This document shows positions 35,161-46,156 of a DNA stretch of 64,000 bases, in pieces. The notes beneath the pieces were generated by a model. The model was not told the DNA's origin, ran no database searches, and saw only the letters and a list, made by a program, of their open reading frames with translations. Location: assembly GCA_019802505.1 (NCBI GenBank), contig JAFMOC010000078.1, forward strand, positions 785,001-849,000, written 5' to 3'. Source of the DNA: Corydoras sp. C115 (lineage: Eukaryota > Chordata > Actinopteri > Siluriformes > Callichthyidae). How positions within the stretch are numbered: the stretch's first letter is position 1; each line of letters starts with the position of its first letter. Made by a program: the position numbers and the translations under genes.

Positions 35161-35280
35161 TTCATTATCATCCGCTTTATCCTCTATTAGGATTGCGGTG
35201 GTGTTCCCCATGCCCATCCAGGGGAGAACGTCTCGGGCACTGGGCAGATAAACCCAGGACAGGGTGCCAATCTATTGCTG
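35158..35280 (-). mobile_element. SINE family A, 3' part only
   Basis: Stops at CCAATCTATTGCTG, where (TATG)n takes over; head and half the body are missing. Confidence 0.85.
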
Positions 35281-35312
35281 TATGTATGTATGTATGTATG
35301 TATGTATGTATG

Positions 35313-35383
<71 letters not shown>

Positions 35384-35398
35384 TATAATATATATAAT
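35281..35398. repeat. (TATG)n(TA)n compound microsatellite
   Basis: About 38 bases of TATG then about 80 of TA. Confidence 0.97.
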
Positions 35399-35399
35399 G

Positions 35400-36120
35400 C
35401 TCATTTATAATGTATATTTTTGTGAACTTTATTATATGGCAAACTATAATAATAATAATAGTAACTTTTAATACATTTTTTGCACTAAAGATGCTTACTT
35501 CATCTCTTTGGATGTACTCTGTACAGCTATAATAAAATAACATCTAATCCGATCATATCTGATAAATGGAGTTGGCAATATTAGGGATTTCCTCAATGAT
35601 TTGGCAACAGTTTACCAGTTGTAAGGTGGCCAATGCTTTCAACACATGATTAAAGGTCTCTGGGTCTGTGAAAAGAATCTGATAACAGGTATCATAAAGG
35701 TAGCAGCGAGAGGAGTAAATACAGTCAGTACATAGAGACTAAAGTCACAACCTCATAGTGAATTTTAAACCCATTTCTTCCTAAAAGAAAAAAGTGTTAC
35801 AGAACTTAGATTTCATTCATAAAAAAGGTTATTCTTTACTTTCTGCTATTTTAAAAATACTAAGTATTCCATTCTCTATTTTGCAAAGACTTAACTGCTG
35901 AGTAACGACTTAAGCTGACCTTTAATTCAGGACTGAGTTAAGAACAAACATGAGACAGCACACAGCCTATATTTGGTGTTTTGTCAACACTGAGGAGGCT
36001 ATACATGCGACAGTAAACTTAACAGTACAACTGACAAAAGCCTAATTAAATACAAGGTGTAGACAGAATGCTATTTAATCACTTGAGCCAGTCAACACAC
36101 ACACACACACGGATCAGTAA
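35400..36120. other. no gene recognised
   Basis: AT-rich sequence. A piece (AGTAAATACAGTCAGTACAT) recurs at 37066-37085. Confidence 0.35.
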
Positions 36121-36174
36121 GGGCGGCGTGTGGCGAAGTTATTAGCACGTCCATCGGGGGAGTCATAGGAATGT

Positions 36175-36325
36175 GGTTAAGAAACCAGCCTTGGGACCTG
36201 AAAGTCCCCGCTTCAATTCCCAGATCCACAAAGTATTATGGCTAAAGTGCCCTTGGGCAATTTACCTAACCCCAATTGCTCCCCGGGCACGGTTTATAGG
36301 GCTGCCCACCACGCTCGGCACAGGT
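36175..36325 (+). mobile_element. SINE family C fragment
   Basis: CCAGCCTTGGGACCTGAAAG, AAGTGCCCTTGGGCAA and ACCCCAATTGCTCC match 42200-42430 and, inverted, 45655-45803. Confidence 0.65.
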
Positions 36326-36482
36326 TTGAATCCCGATCTGGTTGGGGTTTGCATGTTCTCCCCCTGTCTGCATGGGTCTACTCCGGATACCGCAGTCCAA
36401 AAACAGTTCTCTATTCGTGCCCTGTCCTGGGTATATAAGCCTAGGGCCTGAAACATTCCCCCTGAGATGGGCACGGGGAACC
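36326..36482 (+). mobile_element. SINE family A, diverged
   Basis: Joins the family C piece in mid-sequence (GGTTTGAATCCCGATC); body strongly shortened. Confidence 0.65.

Positions 36483-36483
<1 letters not shown>

Positions 36484-36552
<69 letters not shown>
36484..36552. repeat. (TA)n microsatellite
   Basis: Lies between a plus-strand and a minus-strand SINE. Confidence 0.97.
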
Positions 36553-36555
<3 letters not shown>

Positions 36556-36830
36556 TTCATTATCTCCCGCTTTATCCTCTATTAGGGTTGCGGTGGGGTT
36601 CCCCATGCCCATCCAGGAAAGAACATCTCAGGCGCTGGGCAGATAGACCCAGGACAGGGTGCCAATCTATCGCTGGGCACACACTCACTCACACAGACAC
36701 ACTCTATATGGGGCAATTTTGAGAATTCAATTGACTTGATCCATGTTTTTGGACTGTGGGAGGAAACCGGGAGAACCCGGAGGTAACTCCACCCAGATTG
36801 GGATTCAAACCGGGAATCCCTAGCGCTGAG
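36553..36830 (-). mobile_element. SINE family A, internally deleted
   Basis: Head truncated at CCCTAGCGCTGAG and an internal gap near 36785. Confidence 0.85.
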
Positions 36831-36837
36831 TATATAT

Positions 36838-36994
36838 GTTTCCTCCCACAGTCCAAAAACATGGACCAAGTCAATTTAATTCTCAAAATTGCCCCATATA
36901 GAGCGATGGATTGGCGCCCTGTCCTGGGGGTGTTTCTCCCCTGGATGGGGAGGATAAATAGAGGATAAAGCGGAAGATAATGAATGAATGAATG
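36838..36994 (+). mobile_element. SINE family A, 3' half
   Basis: Starts GTTTCCTCCCACAGTCC and ends in (AATG)n, opposite in orientation to its neighbour. Confidence 0.82.

Positions 36995-36996
<2 letters not shown>

Positions 36997-37057
<61 letters not shown>
36997..37057. repeat. (TA)n microsatellite
   Basis: Directly follows the SINE tail. Confidence 0.97.
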
Positions 37058-37061
<4 letters not shown>

Positions 37062-37341
37062 GAGAAGTAAATACAGTCAGTACATAGAGACCAGAATATA
37101 TATGGGCATGGGAAACCCCACATACACACTTATTATTTTACATATAATGTAAAAATGTACAGTCTATACACATATATAGTGCAGATTTTTAGTGCAGTTT
37201 GCACAGCTGACCCTACATCATACAAGTGTTTTTTGCAAATCTAGACAGGACCAACCGACTTAACACTTTACACACTACACACTCACGGTCAGTTGCTTAA
37301 TCTATATATATTTTGGTTTGTCATACTCTATATTTTTACTT

Positions 37342-37484
37342 TTCATTCATTATATTCCGTTTTATCCTCTACCAGGACAGGGAGGAGGGGGTTCCCCATA
37401 CCCACCCAGGGCAGAACGTTTCGGCCAATGGGCCGATGCAAACAGGACAGGGCGCCAATCTATCACTGGGCACACTCACTGAAG
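37342..37484 (-). mobile_element. SINE family A, 3' part
   Basis: Diverged, ending at GGGCACACTCACTGA; head missing. Confidence 0.75.
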
Positions 37485-38067
37485 CTTTTAAATCCATTAA
37501 ATACTCCACCAACTCCAACAATGTCCTAGCAGCATCCCATGGGCACCGTGCAAGCACTGCTAGAAGTTTTGATCGATGGTTGGCAGGGAGATGGGCATAG
37601 CCAGGACAATCAATAAAGCATCAAACAGCTGCAACCCTGCTGTAAAAAGTCGTTTTCGTTTTCTGTTCTTGTTTAAGTTGTTGATTCCACACAGGGGATT
37701 TCTTTTTATTACCCCCATGCAAAGCACATTATCACATTTTAGGCACAAATTTCTAAGTGAAGGAGGCTACACACCAGTAAATGATTAACACACACTTTAT
37801 AAAGCCTTTATTTACAATGGTTTCTAAAGTTCTTGTACAAACCCAGAGGGGATTTCCTGCTTTGATGAACGAGTGGGTGGGGTAACAGGAAGGAGGTGAC
37901 AGATTTGTACCTGAGATAAGGTTCCTTTTTAAAAACGAAGCTTATTTGTACTTCATAAATAATGGCCAAATATACTGGAACCCTCTTGTAATTTTTCAAG
38001 AACATTTTGTTCTGGAAAAAGTACTGCAATCACACACATTTCACTTTATTCCTTAAATTCCTTAAAC
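37485..38067. other. no gene recognised
   Basis: Single-copy-looking sequence; open frames are short and unsupported. Confidence 0.35.
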
Positions 38068-38080
38068 ACTAAAAAGGGAG

Positions 38081-38424
38081 GCACGGTGGCTTAGTGGTTA
38101 GCATGTTCTCCTCTCAGCACTAGGGATTCCCGGTTCGAATCCCCATCTGGGTGGAGTTTCCATGTTCTCCCCGTGTCTGCGTGGGTTTCCTCCGGGTTCT
38201 CCGGTTTCCTCCCACAGTCCAAAAACATGGATCAATTCGATTGAATTCTCCAAATTGCCCCATATAGAGTGTGTCTGTGTGAGTGAGTGTGTGCCCAGCG
38301 ATGGATTGGCACCCGTCCTGGGTGTGTCTGCCCAGTGCCCGAGATGTTCTCCCCTGGATGGGCATGGGGAACCCCACCGCGACCCTAACAGAGGATAAAG
38401 TGGGAGATAATGAATGAATGAATG
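38081..38424 (+). mobile_element. SINE family A, complete
   Basis: Perfect 13-base target duplication ACTAAAAAGGGAG (38068-38080 and 38425-38437). Confidence 0.92.
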
Positions 38425-38439
38425 ACTAAAAAGGGAGCG

Positions 38440-39325
38440 ACCCCTTACTGAAGTCTATAATATAAATACGTCATTGAACACATTCACTAAGCCCTCATCA
38501 GCCAAATCGAAATCACTAGATTACAACTCCTCCACTGCATAAGTGGGGCAATTAGACATCACTCAGCTAATATGAACATTCACATTACAACATAAACAAT
38601 CTACACATTGACAGATCTTTGTATAATTTTCAAAACCCGTCCAAATATCATTGCATATTTGCAAATCTGATCACACACAGATACAGACACTCACCCAAAC
38701 AATTTCCCACACTCATTCAGTGCTACAACAGAGGATGAGACCTGAGAATTAGCTACTATCCTAATAACATCTGCTTTGCGGTTGTCTTGGTGTGATTATG
38801 GTGTAACAGTCTAGAATTATAGAAGTATAAATCAAAGAAATGGAGTAATTGTACTCAATAAAGTGGATGGTTAGTATAAGTCTCCATCATGGGACCAAAT
38901 AAAGTTTCACAGCCAATTAAAAAGAGTATAAACGCGATCGAGTTGAGAAGAAAATCATAAAAAAAAATAAAAATAGGAGAACAGCTTTAAGATGTACGTG
39001 TATGAAAAGTACGCCATCCCACACAAGTTCCATTGTGGCGAAAAATGAATCAATAAAGAAGCTAATGTGCCAAAGGGCATTAATGCGGTTACAAAACAGA
39101 GACGGTAAGTGTCAAAAAGTTATTATTAATTTGGATCAATCGAAAACAGTTAGATGGTGAAAAATATAAATGTCGTTTTGTTAAATGTTTATTTAGTATT
39201 TATTCATTTTTTACATTTCTTTTATAAAGGAATATAAATTACTGTATATATATAAGTTCTTTGTTCTGTTTTCAGTATTAAACACTTCATATATTCACTA
39301 TAATTTCTTTTTTTTTTTTTTCTTG
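38440..39325. other. no gene recognised
   Basis: AT-rich single-copy-looking sequence without family matches. Confidence 0.35.
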
Positions 39326-39682
39326 GGGCGGCACGGTGGCTTAGTGGTTAGCACGTTCGCCTCTCAGCTCTAGGGATTCCTGGTTCGAATCCCCATCTGG
39401 GTGGAGTTTCCATGTTCTCCCCGTGTCTGCGTGGGTTTCATCCGGGTTCTCCGGTTTCCTCCCACAGTCCAAAAACATGGATCAAGTCAATTGAATTCTC
39501 AAAATTGCCCCATATAGAGTGTGTCTGTGTGAGTGAGTGTGTGCCCAGTGATGGATTGGCGCCCTGTCCTGGGTCTATCTGCCCAGCACCCAAGACGTTC
39601 TCCCCTGGATGGGCATGGGGAACCCCACCGCGACCCTAATAGAGGATAAAGCGGGAGATAATGAATTAATTAATTAATTAAT
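39326..39682 (+). mobile_element. SINE family A, complete
   Basis: The tail has changed to (AATT)n instead of (AATG)n; preceded by a T run. Confidence 0.9.
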
Positions 39683-39830
39683 TGGATTTACAATTTTTTA
39701 AACAGAAGTGGGTGCCTCAGTTTTCATCCATTTCAGATTTCACCAATTTTTTGTGGATTTTAGCAAATATAGGTTCCACTGGAAAAATAAAATGTAGGAC
39801 TGGACTGAACACACACACACATACACACAC

Positions 39831-40051
39831 AAGTGGTTAGCATGTACGCCTCTCAGCGCTGGGGTTCCAGTGCAGTTTTCATGTTCTCCCCGTGTCCATG
39901 TGGGTTTCCTACAAGGTCTCCAGTTTCCTCCCACAGTCTTTGGCTTTAAGGTAAATTGAACGTTTTATATTGTCCAATAAACAGTGCGTTTGTGTGTGTG
40001 CAACTTGCAACCCTAGAAGAGGATTGAGCGCAAGATAATGAACGAATGAAA
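39831..40051 (+). mobile_element. SINE family A, shortened
   Basis: Diverged head, middle third deleted, ends AAGATAATGAACGAATGAA. Confidence 0.75.
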
Positions 40052-40074
40052 GCTGGACAAATTTGCTGCTAATA

Positions 40075-40420
40075 CATTGTATACAGTTTTACATTTATAG
40101 ACAATTACTGCTGAAAAACACACTGTTTACATTTGTAATCTTGGACATATTTTTAGCACTTTGCAGCTCACACCACTAGTGGGCCACCTGCACTGTTCTC
40201 TCCCATTACTTGTGTAATATTGTGTGTATGTAATACACATATATTGTCTTGCATTTATCATAATTTTCATTTTGCACAACCTATTTGCACACGTGCACTT
40301 GACATTGGGTTGTGTAGTTGCTGTTCAATGTAGCACCTTGTTCCTGGAGAACGTTGTTTCGTTCCACTTAATACTGTACGCCACTTTATACTGTTGGAAC
40401 GACAAATAAAACCACTTGAA
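40075..40420 (+). mobile_element. LINE-like 3' untranslated end
   Basis: TGTTCCTGGAGAACGTTGTT and GGAACGACAAATAAAACCAC resemble a common fish LINE 3' end. No ORF remains. Confidence 0.5.
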
Positions 40421-40834
40421 GGTATATTTATACTTCAATAAGCCTTGAACAATAATGTTTGTAGCACATTTGTTGCCCCAATCCAAAAACGATTCCATAA
40501 CACAACAGTGTTGCGCTTGTTTGAAGTAATTTATGGTTGAACATTTCATATGGATCCTAAAAGAATCTTCCCACACCATAGAAAAATGTATTCTTTGTAA
40601 ATTATATGTATATTGGTAGCCTTATATACAGTAACCTTGGGCACATTCTGTCATGAGCATGACAGTCACCCAAGAATGAGTGCATTTTAAAAGTATTGAC
40701 AAAACATTTTAAGTATTTTGAGTCAGATATTCTAATGCAATGATATTCAGCCCAAGTACTAACAGTCCCAAATGAGTACAAATAGCCCTGATGGAAAATA
40801 AGCGCATTTTCATAATAAAATGTATACAACATTC

Positions 40835-41270
40835 TAGGGGTGAGCTGCAATATTCGCTGATTCAACGATTCGATTCGAGAACCGTAGTCGACTATGAACC
40901 TCATAGTCGAATGTACCATTTTGACCACATGGGGGCGCCCATGGCTGCTGCTAAGCATTAGTTTTTACATGAAATGTCTTTGTTTTCGTTATCTATATAG
41001 TCTTTTGTCAAATAAAATCATCCTAATTTCTAGTATTTTAGTTTTTTTTTTTAGGTTTTTCCTTTGAAGTGGAAAAAAGTCCAGAACGGAGATCCCATTT
41101 ACGGTGCTCTAGAAAAACAAGTAAAATATAAAAAAAAAATCTTTTTTAAAAACCACGCTTCTAGCGCCATCTTGTGGTGAAATTTTAACTGATTCGACTA
41201 TCAGTCGACTATAGGGAAAATCTGACGAATCAGATTCAACTATGAAAATCCTTAGTTGAATACACCCCTA
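40835..41270. mobile_element. small hAT-like element, copy 2 (inverted)
   Basis: Ends TAGGGGTGAGCTGCAATATT and GAATACACCCCTA; flanks CAACATTC (40827-40834) and TAACATTC (41271-41278) form an 8-base duplication with one change. Confidence 0.85.
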
Positions 41271-41274
41271 TAAC

Positions 41275-41623
41275 ATTCATTCATTCATTATCTTCCGCTT
41301 TATCCTCTATTAGGGTCGCGGTGGGGTTCCCCATGCCCATCCAGGGGAGAACGTCTTGGGTGCTGGGCAGATAGACCCAGGACAGGGCGCCAATCCATCA
41401 CTGGGCACACACTCACTCACACAGACACACTCTATATGGGGCAATTTTGAGAATTCAATTGACTTGATCCATGTTTTTGGACTGTGGGAGGAAACCGGAG
41501 AACCCGGATGAAACCCACGCAGACACGGGGAGAACATGGAAACTCCACCCAGATGGGGATTCGAACCGGGAATCCCTAGCGCTGAGAGGAGAACATGCTA
41601 ACCACTAAGCCACCGTGCCGCCC
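41275..41623 (-). mobile_element. SINE family A, complete
   Basis: TGTATACAACAT occurs after its head (41625-41636) and again at 40821-40832 beyond the hAT copy, so the hAT separates the SINE from its target duplication. Confidence 0.9.
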
Positions 41624-41654
41624 CTGTATACAACATATGAACAGTAATTCATAT

Positions 41655-41992
41655 ATTCATCCATTATCTTCCACTTAATCTTCTACTAGGGTCATGGGAG
41701 GGTTTCCCATGCAATGGAGAACGTTTCAGGCGCTGGGAAGATACACCGGTTGAGATCTATCGCCGTGGGGGGAAACCTGAAGACCCGAAAAAAACCCACG
41801 TGAACATGGGGAGAACATGGAAACTCCACCCAGATTGGGATTGGAACCTGTAATCCCCAGCACGTTCACCTCTAAGTGCTGGGGATTACAGGTTCCAACC
41901 CCAGCACGTTTGCACCTCAGTGCTAGGGATTGGAACCTGTAATCCTCAGCACTGAGAGGCGAACGTGCTGACCATTAAGTCACCGTGCCGCC
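41655..41992 (-). mobile_element. SINE family A with an inverted duplication
   Basis: Body strongly shortened; near the head the sequence turns back on itself, giving 23-base perfect inverted arms (41841-41863 and 41876-41898), then resumes. Confidence 0.8.
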
Positions 41993-42199
41993 CTTTTTCA
42001 TGCTTAAAGACCATGCACAACAATGAATCACTGTAGGTCATGTTATGAAAATAAGCCTTACATCACTTAACCAAGCACACACTGCCAATTAGGTTGCAGA
42101 AATTGTTTTTTTTTGTATGTATGAATATATGATTCAACTGGAAAGCTGATATCATGGGCCACATTTACACTTGCATGCTAAAATGATGTAAATGTGCTT

Positions 42200-42430
42200 A
42201 ACAAACCGGCCTTGCAACCTGAAGTCCCAGGTTCGATTCCCGGTCTCACCAAATGCTATGCCTGAAGTGCCCTTGGGTAAGGCACCTATTCCCAATTGCC
42301 ATATAAAAGGGTGTCCACCGCTCTGGGCATGTGTGCTTACTTCATTCAGTGTGTATATATGTGTGTGTGTGTGTGTTTCACTGTATGGATGGGTTAAATG
42401 TGGAGGACAAATTTCTCTGTGTGTAAATTC
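42200..42430 (+). mobile_element. SINE family C
   Basis: GGTTCGATTCCCGGTCTCAC at 42230-42249 is a B-box-bearing tRNA-like part; the 3' region ends GGTTAAATGTGGAGGACAAA and TTTCTCTGTGTGTAAATTC. The 5' head before the B box is diverged. Confidence 0.75.
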
Positions 42431-42779
42431 AGTAGGCAAAATAATTAATAAGAAAGTGTGAGCCTGTGCGTCACTTCTGAGAACACTGGCAACATTTGGT
42501 CAATGCAAAGTGCGAAGACCAAAAAGACACAAGGCGGAACCAAAATGAAGAGGCGAGTTGCACTCCCAAGCTGAGTTGCGAATTGCACCTTAGCTGTTAA
42601 ACAGCCCTAAGCATGCCATGCTCAGTGTAGCTCAGTTTAGAGGCGGAGCATGAAGAGCCAATGGAAAACACACACTTATGACATACACTGCTATATAATA
42701 TATCAACCTATGTATGCTATATACAAATCAACCGTGTGGGAGGAGTTTGGCTTCCTGTGATTGACAGCAGCACTGAAGC

Positions 42780-42801
42780 GGGGGGGGGGGGGGGGGGGGG
42801 G
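42780..42801. repeat. 22-base G run
   Basis: Uninterrupted Gs inside repeat D. Confidence 0.95.
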
Positions 42802-43545
42802 TGATCAAACACGGATGGTTTGTCAGCGCTTGTAAGGTATGTTTGTGGAAACTAGGGGTGTATTCAACAAAGGATTTTCATAGTCGAATCTGATTCGTCA
42901 GATTTTCCCTATAGTCGACTGATAGTCGAATCAGTTAAAATTTCACCACAAGATGGCGCTAGAAGCGTGGTTTTTAAAAAAGATTTTTTTTTTATATTTT
43001 ACTTGTTTTTCTAGAGCACCGTAAATGGGATCTCCGTTCTGGACTTTTTTCCACTTCAAAGGAAAAACCTAAAAAAAAAAATAAAAACCTAAAAATTAGG
43101 ATGATTTTATTTGACAAAAGGCTATATATATAACGAAAACAAAGACATTTTATGTAAAAACTAATGCTTAGCAGCAGCCATGGGCACCCCCATGTGGTCA
43201 AAATGGTACATTCGACTATGAGGTTCATAGGTGACTACGGTTCTCCGAATCGAATCGTCGAATCAGCGAATATCACCCCTAGTGGAAACATTTCAAACGT
43301 GCTAACGTACACACAGCAGAATCATCCACATCGATAACCAGAGCTTAAAAAACACCTGCAACCCAAAAATTTATCTCCGCTCCTTTTTACACTAATTTGA
43401 CTAAACCTACAATTTTTCTTATGTGTGCGTGCTTAATCCTCCGTTCCCAAGATGGGAAATCAGACAGAACAAATCCATTACTGAAGCAATGAGCACGTAC
43501 AGTAACCCCTCACATATTACGGTGGTTACGAGGTAGTGCCGTTAT
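42802..43545 (+). repeat. dispersed repeat D, plus-strand copy carrying hAT copy 3
   Basis: Matches the minus-strand copy at 16279-17100 in the same order on either side of the hAT insertion. Confidence 0.75.
42853..43281. mobile_element. small hAT-like element, copy 3
   Basis: Ends TAGGGGTGTATTCAAC and TATCACCCCTA; perfect 8-base duplication GTGGAAAC (42845-42852 and 43282-43289). The unoccupied relative of this site is readable at about 17025-17040. Confidence 0.92.
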
Positions 43546-43624
43546 AATTATATAATTATTGTATTATTTTTAATATGTTTAAAGCTTCATAAACCCTTCA
43601 CCTGGTCACTTTTAATTAAAGCAT

Positions 43625-43830
43625 TTATAGATTTTTTTTCATTATTATAGTGTTTTGTAACCATTTTATTAAAGCAATAAGGCATTTGAGATTCTGCATT
43701 ATTGTGAATAAATCACAAGAAAAAGGTGTTGTACTCCGCTTCCCATCGTGCCTAATAACACCTCTTTCCCATGATTTATTTACAATAATGCACGCCTTCT
43801 CGTAGCTTATTGCTTAAATATTCTGTTTAT
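43625..43830. repeat. hAT-derived repeat H, palindromic segment
   Basis: TTCTGCATTATTGTGAATAA followed by ATCACAAGAAAAAGGTG and, inverted, CACCTCTTTCCCATGATTTA then TTTACAATAATGCA. Confidence 0.65.
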
Positions 43831-43849
43831 ATTCCATAATACTTTTCAT

Positions 43850-44120
43850 GGACATTACACTTTGCACCACATTCATGTGTTTGTGCGTCAGTTGGGAGTC
43901 TCCTATGTGTAACCTTACTTGGTTGATTACTTGGCCTCTACCTCATTTACATGCTACTGTTCACATTCATTATACATAGTTTCAGCTACATTTCACAATT
44001 CATATGCTGCTATATTTATTTTATATTTATAGTTGTGTATTCTATTGTATTTTGCACAATTATACAGTATTTTATGTTATTTTCTTTTTTTTTTAAATTA
44101 TGTTCTAACTTTAATAGAAT
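43850..44120. other. possible LINE-like 3' sequence
   Basis: AT-rich, with TTTGCACAATTATACAGTAT-like text; weak resemblance to 40200-40280. Confidence 0.3.
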
Positions 44121-44149
44121 AGGGTAAGATGGGGGAAGGCACAGTGGCT

Positions 44150-44400
44150 TATAAAACACCTGCAACCCAAAAATTTATCTCCGCTCCTTTTCACACTAAT
44201 TTGACTAAACCTACAATTTTTTTGTGTGCAGGCTTAATCCTCCGTTTCCAAGATGGGAAATCAGACAGAACAAATCCATTACTGAAGCAATGAGCACGTA
44301 CAGTAATCCCTCACATATCACGGTGGTTACGTTTCAGAGACCCCACGAGGTAGTGCCGTTATAATTATTGTATTATTTTTATGTTTAAAGCTTCATAAAC
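44150..44400 (+). repeat. dispersed repeat D, second plus-strand copy
   Basis: Near-identical in long blocks to 43350-43560, e.g. CACCTGCAACCCAAAAATTT and GGAAATCAGACAGAACAAAT. Confidence 0.8.
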
Positions 44401-44446
44401 CCTTCCTGCACTCGTATAAACACTGCATAAGCTATTTCACACTTTC

Positions 44447-44640
44447 GAAACTTCTAAACCTATGGAAATTTAGCAACGTGTATAGCGCAAATTGTCGCAA
44501 TATAGTAAAAACTCTGATACGCAATATAGAGAAGCTGCGAGAAGTGATTTGCGATATGCTCCATATGCTGTAGTGGAGAACCCTGGTTTCAGGAATTTAA
44601 TGAAAGAACTCGACAATTTAAAAAGAAAAAAAAAAGAAAA
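44447..44640 (+). repeat. duplicated hAT-interior segment, copy 1
   Basis: CTAAACCTATGGAAATTTAG through AACTCGACAATTTAAAAAG is nearly identical to 45882-46066. Confidence 0.8.
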
Positions 44641-44682
44641 TAAGAAAAAAAATTTAAATAAATTAATTAATGAATTAATTAC

Positions 44683-45018
44683 TCATTCATTCATCATCTC
44701 CCTCTTTATCCTCCATTAGGGTCGCGGTGGGGTTCCCCATGCCCATCCAGGGGAGAACGTCTCGGGCGCCGGGCAGATAGACCCAGGACAGGGCGCCAAT
44801 CCATCGCTGGGCACACACTCACTCACACAGACACACTCTATATGGGGCAATTTTGAGAATGCAGTTGACTTGATCCATGTTTTTTGGACTGTGGGAGAAA
44901 ACCAGAGAACCCGGAGGAAACCCACGCAGACACGGGGAGAACATGGAAACATTCCAACCGGGAATCCCTAGCGGCGAACGAGAGGCGAACATGCTAACCA
45001 CTAAGCCACCGTGCCGCC
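44683..45018 (-). mobile_element. SINE family A, head rearranged
   Basis: Part of the region around the B box is deleted and GGCGAACGAGAGGCGAAC shows a small duplication. Confidence 0.87.
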
Positions 45019-45052
45019 GATATTAATTAATTAATTTTAACAAATCTGACAG

Positions 45053-45065
45053 CCCCCCCCCCCCC

Positions 45066-45117
<52 letters not shown>

Positions 45118-45120
45118 TAC
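45053..45120. repeat. C run plus (CA)n microsatellite
   Basis: About 15 Cs followed by about 45 bases of CA. Confidence 0.97.
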
Positions 45121-45124
45121 CCAC

Positions 45125-45650
45125 ACCGAAGGTCCATACCACGATGTGTACCATTACACCCCTAATAATAGAGGTTTCCAAATTCTTTGCTCGATTAATT
45201 GTAAATATTAATATGTTGCTGCTGACCTGCGTTACCTCTAAAACAGCATTTGTAAAGTTAGTCTTGTTTTAACAGGAACACAAGGGCCTTAACTTGATTC
45301 TGAAATCACCTGCTTTAAAATCTTCAACTCTGCAGTCGGTGCAATATTACACATGTGATTCACTGCAGTGTTCTACTAAAAAAAACAACAAAAAATTAAA
45401 TATCCAAACAAGAACGGAGATGAAACTTTGAACGTCATTAGATCACATCATTATACATGAACACAGATGAGCACACATATGCATGTGCACACATGCACAC
45501 TTCCTTTGTCTACAGGAACTGTCACAATAATCAAACTGCTACTGACCTAAAGGGCGTATGAAAATATGTTTATCTTCATAGCATGATATATTTCATGGTA
45601 TTTCATTAAGCTTTTAAACAAAGTAATTTATTCTGTTTACTGTAATTACA
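45125..45650. other. no gene recognised
   Basis: Mostly AT-rich sequence without family matches. Confidence 0.35.
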
Positions 45651-45654
45651 CACA

Positions 45655-45695
45655 GAGGAATTTGCCCATAGCACATTTAACCCATCCGTGCAGTG

Positions 45696-45735
<40 letters not shown>

Positions 45736-45803
45736 TGAGTGAAGTGCCCGGAGCGGTGGGCAGCCCTGTATATGGCGTCTGGGGAGCAATTGGGGTTAGA
45801 GGC
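45655..45803 (-). mobile_element. SINE family C with internal (CA)n
   Basis: Reverse complement of the family C 3' half, with about 32 bases of CA in the middle; the hAT-like end at 45804 cuts it. Confidence 0.7.
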
Positions 45804-46066
45804 TAGGGCTGCAACTAACGATTATTTTGATAATCGATTAATCGGCCGATTATTTTTTCGATTAATCGATGAATCACTTTCTAAACTTCTAAACCTATGG
45901 AAATTTAGCAACGTGTATAGCGCAAATTGTCGCAATATAGTGAAAACTCTGATACGCAATACAGAGAAGCTGCGAGAAGTGATTTGCGATATGCTCCATA
46001 TACTGTAGTGGAGAACCCTGGTTTCAGGCATTTAATGAAAGAGCTCGACAATTTAAAAAGAAAAAA
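45804..46066 (+). mobile_element. hAT-like element, left end
   Basis: TAGGGCTGCAACTAACGATT, then CGATTAATCG inverted repeats, then the segment duplicated at 44447-44640. The terminus resembles that of the 6960-8554 element. No right end identified. Confidence 0.7.
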
Positions 46067-46075
46067 AAAAATTTC

Positions 46076-46156
46076 ACGTTCGCCCCTCAACGTCAGGGAT
46101 TCCCGGTTCGAATCTCAATCTGGGTGGAGTTTCCATTGTCTCCCCGAGTCCGCTGT
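46076..46156 (+). mobile_element. SINE family A, head fragment
   Basis: From ACGTTCGCCCCTCAACG to CCCCGAGTCCGC; contains the B box but not the A box. Confidence 0.75.

Noticed and set aside
38162..38398. Recurring 70-90 residue open frames beginning MFSPC.RGFPPGSPVSSHSPKT or MPIQGRTF
   Set aside because: They are readings through family A SINE copies in either orientation; the same peptide appears dozens of times with shifts and stops, and the copies have Pol III boxes, not protein gene structure.
40602..40958. 118-residue minus-strand frame
   Set aside because: Its first part is the left end of hAT copy 2 and the rest lacks any recognisable family or splice context.
42992..43228. 78-residue minus-strand frame
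   Set aside because: Lies entirely in hAT copy 3; copies 1 and 2 do not keep the frame.
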